Source: Nageia nagi (Eukaryota; Pinophyta). Taken from it: a DNA stretch of 64,000 nucleotides. A model generated the notes under the pieces. That model made no database searches, was not told the DNA's origin, and saw only the letters and a list, made by a program, of their open reading frames with translations. The stretch is from assembly GCA_050084985.1 (NCBI GenBank), contig JBITNC010000001.1, forward strand, positions 92,132,001 through 92,196,000, given 5' to 3'. Numbering within the stretch: the stretch's first letter is position 1; every line of letters starts with the position of its first letter. This document shows positions 59,740-64,000 of this stretch, piece by piece. The position numbers and the translations under genes are program-made.

Positions 59740-60470
59740 CTATATGATTTTCTCAATTTCTTGAATGGTGTTGCATGTACCAACTTTAATAATTTTTTTA
59801 GAAAATATTTCATATTCTCTAAAATTGTTAGGATTTATGTTAATACCTCATATTTTAGCCTAATCCTTTCTATCAAATAACCATTCAAATGGAATCAAAT
59901 CCTTTGGAATGTTGTTATTATTCAATTGAATCACATCCTATTCCCTGAAACAATCTAGATCTTCCTCTCCAATAGCATGGCACATAGACTGCTACAGTAA
60001 GAACTAATTGATTCAAGCTTCATATTAGAAAACCTACCAAAAGGAGTCATTATCTAGAATAGAGGGTCTAAAAATGAGTTGAACTCCCATTCTCTAAAAC
60101 CAATCATTTATAGGATCAAAACTAGATCCCATTTGAGCTAAAGCATTAACTTCTAAATTCAACTTTTTGGGTAATGACTGTATAAGTAGCGCTTCAAAGT
60201 TTTCAAACAAATCCCATACCATATTTCTATAAGATTCAGTTTGCAATTCTTCTAATAATTGATTTGTCTCCTCCAATTGACTCAACATTGCATTAACTTC
60301 CTCTTTTTTTTCAACATGCACATCAACAATCTTTCCATTGTCTAGTCTAACCCTCTTATCCCCACAAGGAATTAGATAATGAGTATAGTCCATTGCTAGA
60401 TGACCTTCTATCTTGGTAGTGAACTCTCGGGATAGACATAACCCAAACAAAGGAGGTAGTTCAACCACTA
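59740..60470 (-). pseudogene. Protease-RT spacer of Gypsy D
   Basis: The 124-aa frame 60094-60468 carries DYTHYLIPCGDKRVRLDNGK and then an acidic helical stretch (VNAMLSQLEETNQLLEELQT). Similar linkers occur between protease and RT in plant Gypsy elements with the protease type seen next to it. About 59740-60090 holds only broken sequence. Confidence 0.55.
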
Positions 60471-60720
60471 CAATTTCTTATGTAATAACCATAGAAGGAC
60501 ACTTATGCAATTTCACAACTATATCTTTAATAACGCCAACAATTTTGACCAGTGTTGAATCTAATTGTAATACTCATATAGATGTCCTTGTAAAGGGTAA
60601 TCCCATGACATCACATACTACTTTAGGCATGATAATAGTGGCTGCTCTAGGGTCAAGTAGACAATTATGTAACACATGCCCTTCAATTTCTAAAGTCATA
60701 TAGAAAATTGGGGGCTTATT
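60471..60720 (-). pseudogene. Gypsy D protease, active site degraded
   Basis: Minus strand: IEGHVLHNCLLDPRAATIIM, P-K-V-V-C-D-V-M-G-L. This aligns with the family pattern ...LVDSGASxNxMPxxVxxxLGL. The catalytic D-S-G position is D-P-R here. Neighbouring DSTLVKIVGVIKDIVVKLHK fits the flap region. Confidence 0.7.
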
Positions 60721-61584
60721 TTTTCCCATTCCTATACTTAGATGTTTTGAACAAATTCAACACCCTATCCATTCCTTCATTTAATGCAATTAAGGCTATT
60801 CTCAATAGGTCAATTTGCCTAGGAATATTTAATGCATCAAACAAAGAGACTTTAGTCAAGTTTCTTTTTAATTCCTCAATAATATTGAAATTAGGAATAG
60901 GTTGAGGCTTACAATCTTTGTCTCCAAATCTTTGTTGGAATTGTTGAGTATCATCCCTCTAGTGTCTAGTGAGTGAAGGGAATCATAATTTTTGGATGAT
61001 CTAGTCACTAGCCTCATCAATTTTAGGCATATGTTTATCTTTCAAAACTGATAATTTATGAGGTAAAACATTTTTTGAAGGTGCTTTATCTTTAGAACTA
61101 CTAGTAACATTAAGTTTCTTAACAGTCACTAGATCTTGGTTCTTTTGGGTTTCAAACTTTCTATCCTAGTAATTTGTTTCATATGGCCTCTTTGTAGACC
61201 TTATCTCTAAAGCAAAGACATCGACGTTAGATGGACCAAAATTCATCAAATTAACATTTCAACTTACATCATCAGTCATACTAGGAGGAGGAATTCCCCA
61301 TTCCTTGACAAATATTCTTGATACTGATAGATGGGGTAGGATGTATGCTCATGAGCATCATTACAAGCTAGCCATAAGCTCACAACTTGTCTGGAAGAAG
61401 AGGCTTGATCCATATTTTTTGCTAAGACATGCTGATTTTGAAACTTTCCAACAATCAAATATGAGAATCTTCTAGCATTATTTTGTCTACTCAAAAGAGT
61501 AATTTGGTTAGCCATGTTTTGGCATAAGACTTTTAATTCTTGGATCTCATTTTATGTTGGTACTACCTAACTTACTCCAGATTG
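60721..61584 (-). pseudogene. Gag C-terminal remnant of Gypsy D
   Basis: Pieces include MANQITLLSRQNNARRFSYL (61515 down) and SLFDALNIPRQIDLLRIALI (about 60840-60780), the latter like the K-x-SLFDALxxIP segment that precedes protease in related elements. The capsid domain is absent. The sequence meets LTR U3 directly at about 61585, showing that gag's N-terminal part was deleted. Confidence 0.6.
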
Positions 61585-62226
61585 GGTGACATCACATCAG
61601 GAAGTGTCTTATACTTAGCTATTTTTACTCTACTTCTTCCCAAGGTTGTTGGGTCAAATGGACTTTGGAAGTTTGAATTCTTTGGATGATGTCATCTCTC
61701 CTCGAGCTCGAAAGAAAGAACCAAAATAAGACCTCTACACATTGCAAACTCCTCTAATGACATCATTATCTCCTAGGTTTGATGATAAGATAAAAATGAA
61801 ACTTTGCTACTTTTCATGACATCATCTCTCCTCAGGCTAGGAAGAAAGAACCAAAATAAAAACTTCGCACACTACAAACCTCTCTAATGACATCATCATC
61901 TCCTGGGTTCGATGATAAGATAAAAATGAAACTCTATTACTTCACATGACATCATCTCTTCTCGAATTTGGAAGAAAGAACCAAAATAAGACCTTTGCAC
62001 ACTGCAAACTCCTCTTATGACATCATCATCTCCTAGGTTCGGTTATAAGACAAAAATGAAACTCTACTACTCTGCATGATGTCATCTCTTCTTGAATCCC
62101 TTTATACCTAGCTTATTTTCATGTGAAAGACTCTAGAATCTCCACAACTACAAAAGAATGCTTCAAATACATTGAATACACTTCAAGGGGTCTTCCCCAA
62201 AATGTAGAATTATATGTAAGTATATA
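61585..62226 (-). repeat. 5' LTR of Gypsy D, U3 part only (642 bp)
   Basis: Matches 52477-53111 nearly throughout. The octamer array is present with an exact 130-bp period: TGATGTCA at 61687 and 62077; TGACATCA at 61587, 61758, 61817, 61888, 61947 and 62018. The terminal TG of the LTR has become TA at 62226. The remaining 1.1 kb of LTR (R-U5) is missing. Confidence 0.85.
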
Positions 62227-62231
62227 GTTAT

Positions 62232-62381
62232 AGCCACCCTATTTCCTAACTCAAGTTAGTTTGAAGGGGTTATTTTTTTCTATTGTATTTGATCACGGGG
62301 TGTTCTTAATTCCACCTGCCCCTTTTTTTGTATGAAAGAGATTTAAAATTAATACAAGATATTTTTCATCTAAAAAAAAGA
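62232..62381 (+). mobile_element. 5'-truncated LINE (or SINE) 3' end
   Basis: CCACCTGCCCCTTTTTTTGT, then ATGAAAGAGATTTAAAATTA and a short A run (about 62373-62380) give a typical plant LINE tail: TGTATGAAAGAGATTT...TTTTTCATCT(A)n. The 5' junction abuts the Gypsy D target duplication. No flanking duplication was recognised. Confidence 0.5.
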
Positions 62382-62470
62382 AGTATAAATTATAACATCA
62401 TATTTTATATGGTTTATTGCAATAAATATTTTTATAATACTTTACTAGCTTAAATACTTAAAAATATATT

Positions 62471-62581
62471 TATCTAAAAACATTGAGAGGTATCAGTCTC
62501 GAGGCATTTATCTTAGAAATCACTCTTCCAAGAAAATGAAATAGATGCCTTGAGATTGATACCTCTTGACATTTTTAGATA
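62471..62581. repeat. Imperfect inverted repeat, 36-bp arms
   Basis: Left arm 62472-62507 contains GAGAGGTATCAGTCTCGAGG; the right arm 62545-62580 is its reverse complement at 30 of 36 positions. The spacer is 37 bp. All six differences are transitions. Outer bases may extend the pairing by about ten bp with one bulge. A MITE remnant or a hairpin RNA precursor are both possible. Confidence 0.7.
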
Positions 62582-64000
62582 TATCTTTAAGATATCTAGA
62601 AGCTAGTATAGTTTAAGAAATTTTGTTTGGAGATAATGTACAATCATTAAAGTATGAAAAAAATGAATAAAATTAAGATATGCAATACAATCTATTTTAA
62701 TTTATACTAGTAATAATAAATTAAAAAAATAATTTTATTTTAGTTTGCTTAAGTTTGTAAGATAGACATTTTGATAAGATATTCTTGAAGCTCAAGATTG
62801 CATCCTAGGATATAGAACTAAAACATAAAAAATATCATTTCCCATTGTTTACATCTTCCATCATATTGAGGGTTGCAAACCAACACCAACATGAGGGTTT
62901 CCTAAACTATTACAAAGGATTCAGAGAATCCATAGAAATGAAATAAGAAGATAAAAAAGACATTGAAATGAAAGAAGAAGATAAAAAAAGAACCTTCTTC
63001 CCACAAATCATTCAATAATGAATAACTTAAAAGAACGAAAGAGTGGAGATGAAATTGCCCACCATCCTGGATTTTGTCAACTTGCAAGTAAGCAGTTTCC
63101 CTCACTTAAGGTATCCAAGCCCAAACTCTGCAATAGTTTCCCTATCTTAGGGTCTCCAAGCCCCAAACTCTGCACTACATGATCTAACATCCACAAGATG
63201 GTAATGCCTAGCCTTCTAGAACTTTTTGATGAATCTTGAAGTAGCACTACCGAACTATCTTCATCCGAAGAACCTTCTAACACCTCCAAACAATGTCCAT
63301 ACATTACTCAAAATTGTTAGAATTTAGGCAACACCATACATTACCTAATTCTAAAAAGAAACTTCCAAACAATGCCCAAATGAGATTCAAACACAATGAA
63401 ATACCTCAAGGCAATGCCCATACATTGCTCAATCATGATACAAACCCCAAACCATGCCCATACATAGCTTAGTCTAGATTGACATCGTGCGCCATCAAAG
63501 GAGAGCACCACCCATACAATCCTTCCCTCATTTAGCAAATCCTTCTGATAAACATTGCCAACAGATCCACTACCTATCGCTCCATGAACCTAATAAAAAA
63601 TGGATCCTAGATCCCTCGCTAAACCAACAAAAACCTCAAACCACCACATCCAAGTGGTCACCATCGAAAGAAATCCAAATAAAGTCCAATGCCCAAAACA
63701 CCCCTCTAATAGGTTCATCATGGAAGAGGGCTCCTCAAACCTCTATAGCACCCCTCCTCCAAATTACACCTTGGAATCCTCCCTATCGAATCTCTATTGG
63801 GATTACTTCAATGCTGCCATCATCCAACACCTCTAGAAAGCCATGCAAGCCTTCAAACCCCACTCAAAACTTAGCCCACAAAGGGTAGAAAAAATTAGCA
63901 ACCATCATCTTTGGACAAACCCTCAACAAACTGACTGCAACTAAAAAGAAACTCCTTGAGTCTCTTGCACATCCAAGGATACCTTTGGGACTAATGAACC
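62582..64000. other. Unassigned end region with short tandem repeats
   Basis: A two-copy tandem of about 41 bp lies at 63098-63177 (AGTTTCCCT.....CCAAGCCC.AAACTCTGCA). About 63290-63470 repeats CAATGCCCATACATTGCTCA-like phrases four times. From about 63480 the plus strand is C-rich with overlapping frames (63487-63888, 63600-63836), none with a known domain. It may be the start of another element. Confidence 0.4.

Larger units (their letters stand above)
51352..62226 (-). mobile_element. Ty3/Gypsy retrotransposon D with extra ORF
   Basis: GTTAT occurs immediately outside both ends (51347-51351 and 62227-62231), as expected for a 5-bp target duplication. Minus-strand order: U3 part of the 5' LTR (62226-61585), gag C-terminus, protease, RT, RNase H, integrase, a long extra ORF region (56641-53207), full 3' LTR (53111-51352). 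RT before integrase defines Gypsy. R-U5, primer site and the gag N-terminus have been deleted. Element length is 10,875 bp. Confidence 0.85.

Overview
The window looks like nuclear DNA from a land plant with a large, repeat-filled genome; a gymnosperm is a plausible guess but is not proven. The reasons are very AT-rich sequence, almost no CpG outside a few spots, nested and heavily mutated Ty3/Gypsy, Ty1/Copia and LINE elements of plant type, DYW-class pentatricopeptide-repeat (PPR) relics, and a plant mobile domain (PMD) gene with GT-AG introns. I see no intact host gene, no tRNA or rRNA, no CRISPR and nothing prokaryotic. Nearly every coding feature is a pseudogene, called from conserved motifs that persist across stops and frameshifts.

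Layout. 1-3780: 5' part of Gypsy element A on the minus strand (LTR, primer-binding site, gag, protease, start of reverse transcriptase, cut by the window edge). 4463-10290: a probably non-autonomous LTR element B on the plus strand with no visible pol. It carries, in antisense, a PMD gene with two introns. 10756-16199: Copia C1 (+), nearly full length, with a cut-off 3' LTR. 16200-23462: Copia C2 (-), with a full 3' LTR, full pol, a long leader containing a CpG-rich patch, and a partial 5' LTR. 23463-25670: unclassified DNA with a 32-bp minisatellite and one CACTA-type transposon end. 25672-30800: tandem decayed PPR-DYW genes on the minus strand. 34062-36560: Gypsy gag (+). This tract is followed at 36981-42321 by a complete L1-type LINE (-) with a 19-bp target duplication. 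45880-47300: a second PPR relic (+). 49490-51220: an AT-rich minisatellite split by about 1.4 kb of other DNA. 51352-62226: Gypsy element D (-) with a GTTAT target duplication. It has a full 1.76-kb 3' LTR, a long third ORF after integrase, pol, the gag C-terminus and only the U3 part of the 5' LTR. 62232-64000: a LINE tail, an inverted repeat and short tandem repeats.

Three points stand out. First, a spliced PMD gene lies antisense inside an LTR element; introns on the antisense strand would survive retrotransposition. Second, the U3 of element D is a 130-bp tandem array of TGACATCA/TGATGTCA octamers. At one homologous site the two LTRs carry the two different octamers, as expected if both decayed from a palindromic TGACGTCA site. 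Third, element D has a sense ORF region of about 1,145 codons between integrase and the 3' LTR, with acidic, Ser/Thr/Pro-rich and coiled-coil parts and no family I recognise.

All calls come from reading translations and repeats by eye. Boundaries given by LTR ends, target duplications or splice sites are good to the base; domain boundaries inside decayed pol and PPR regions are approximate.
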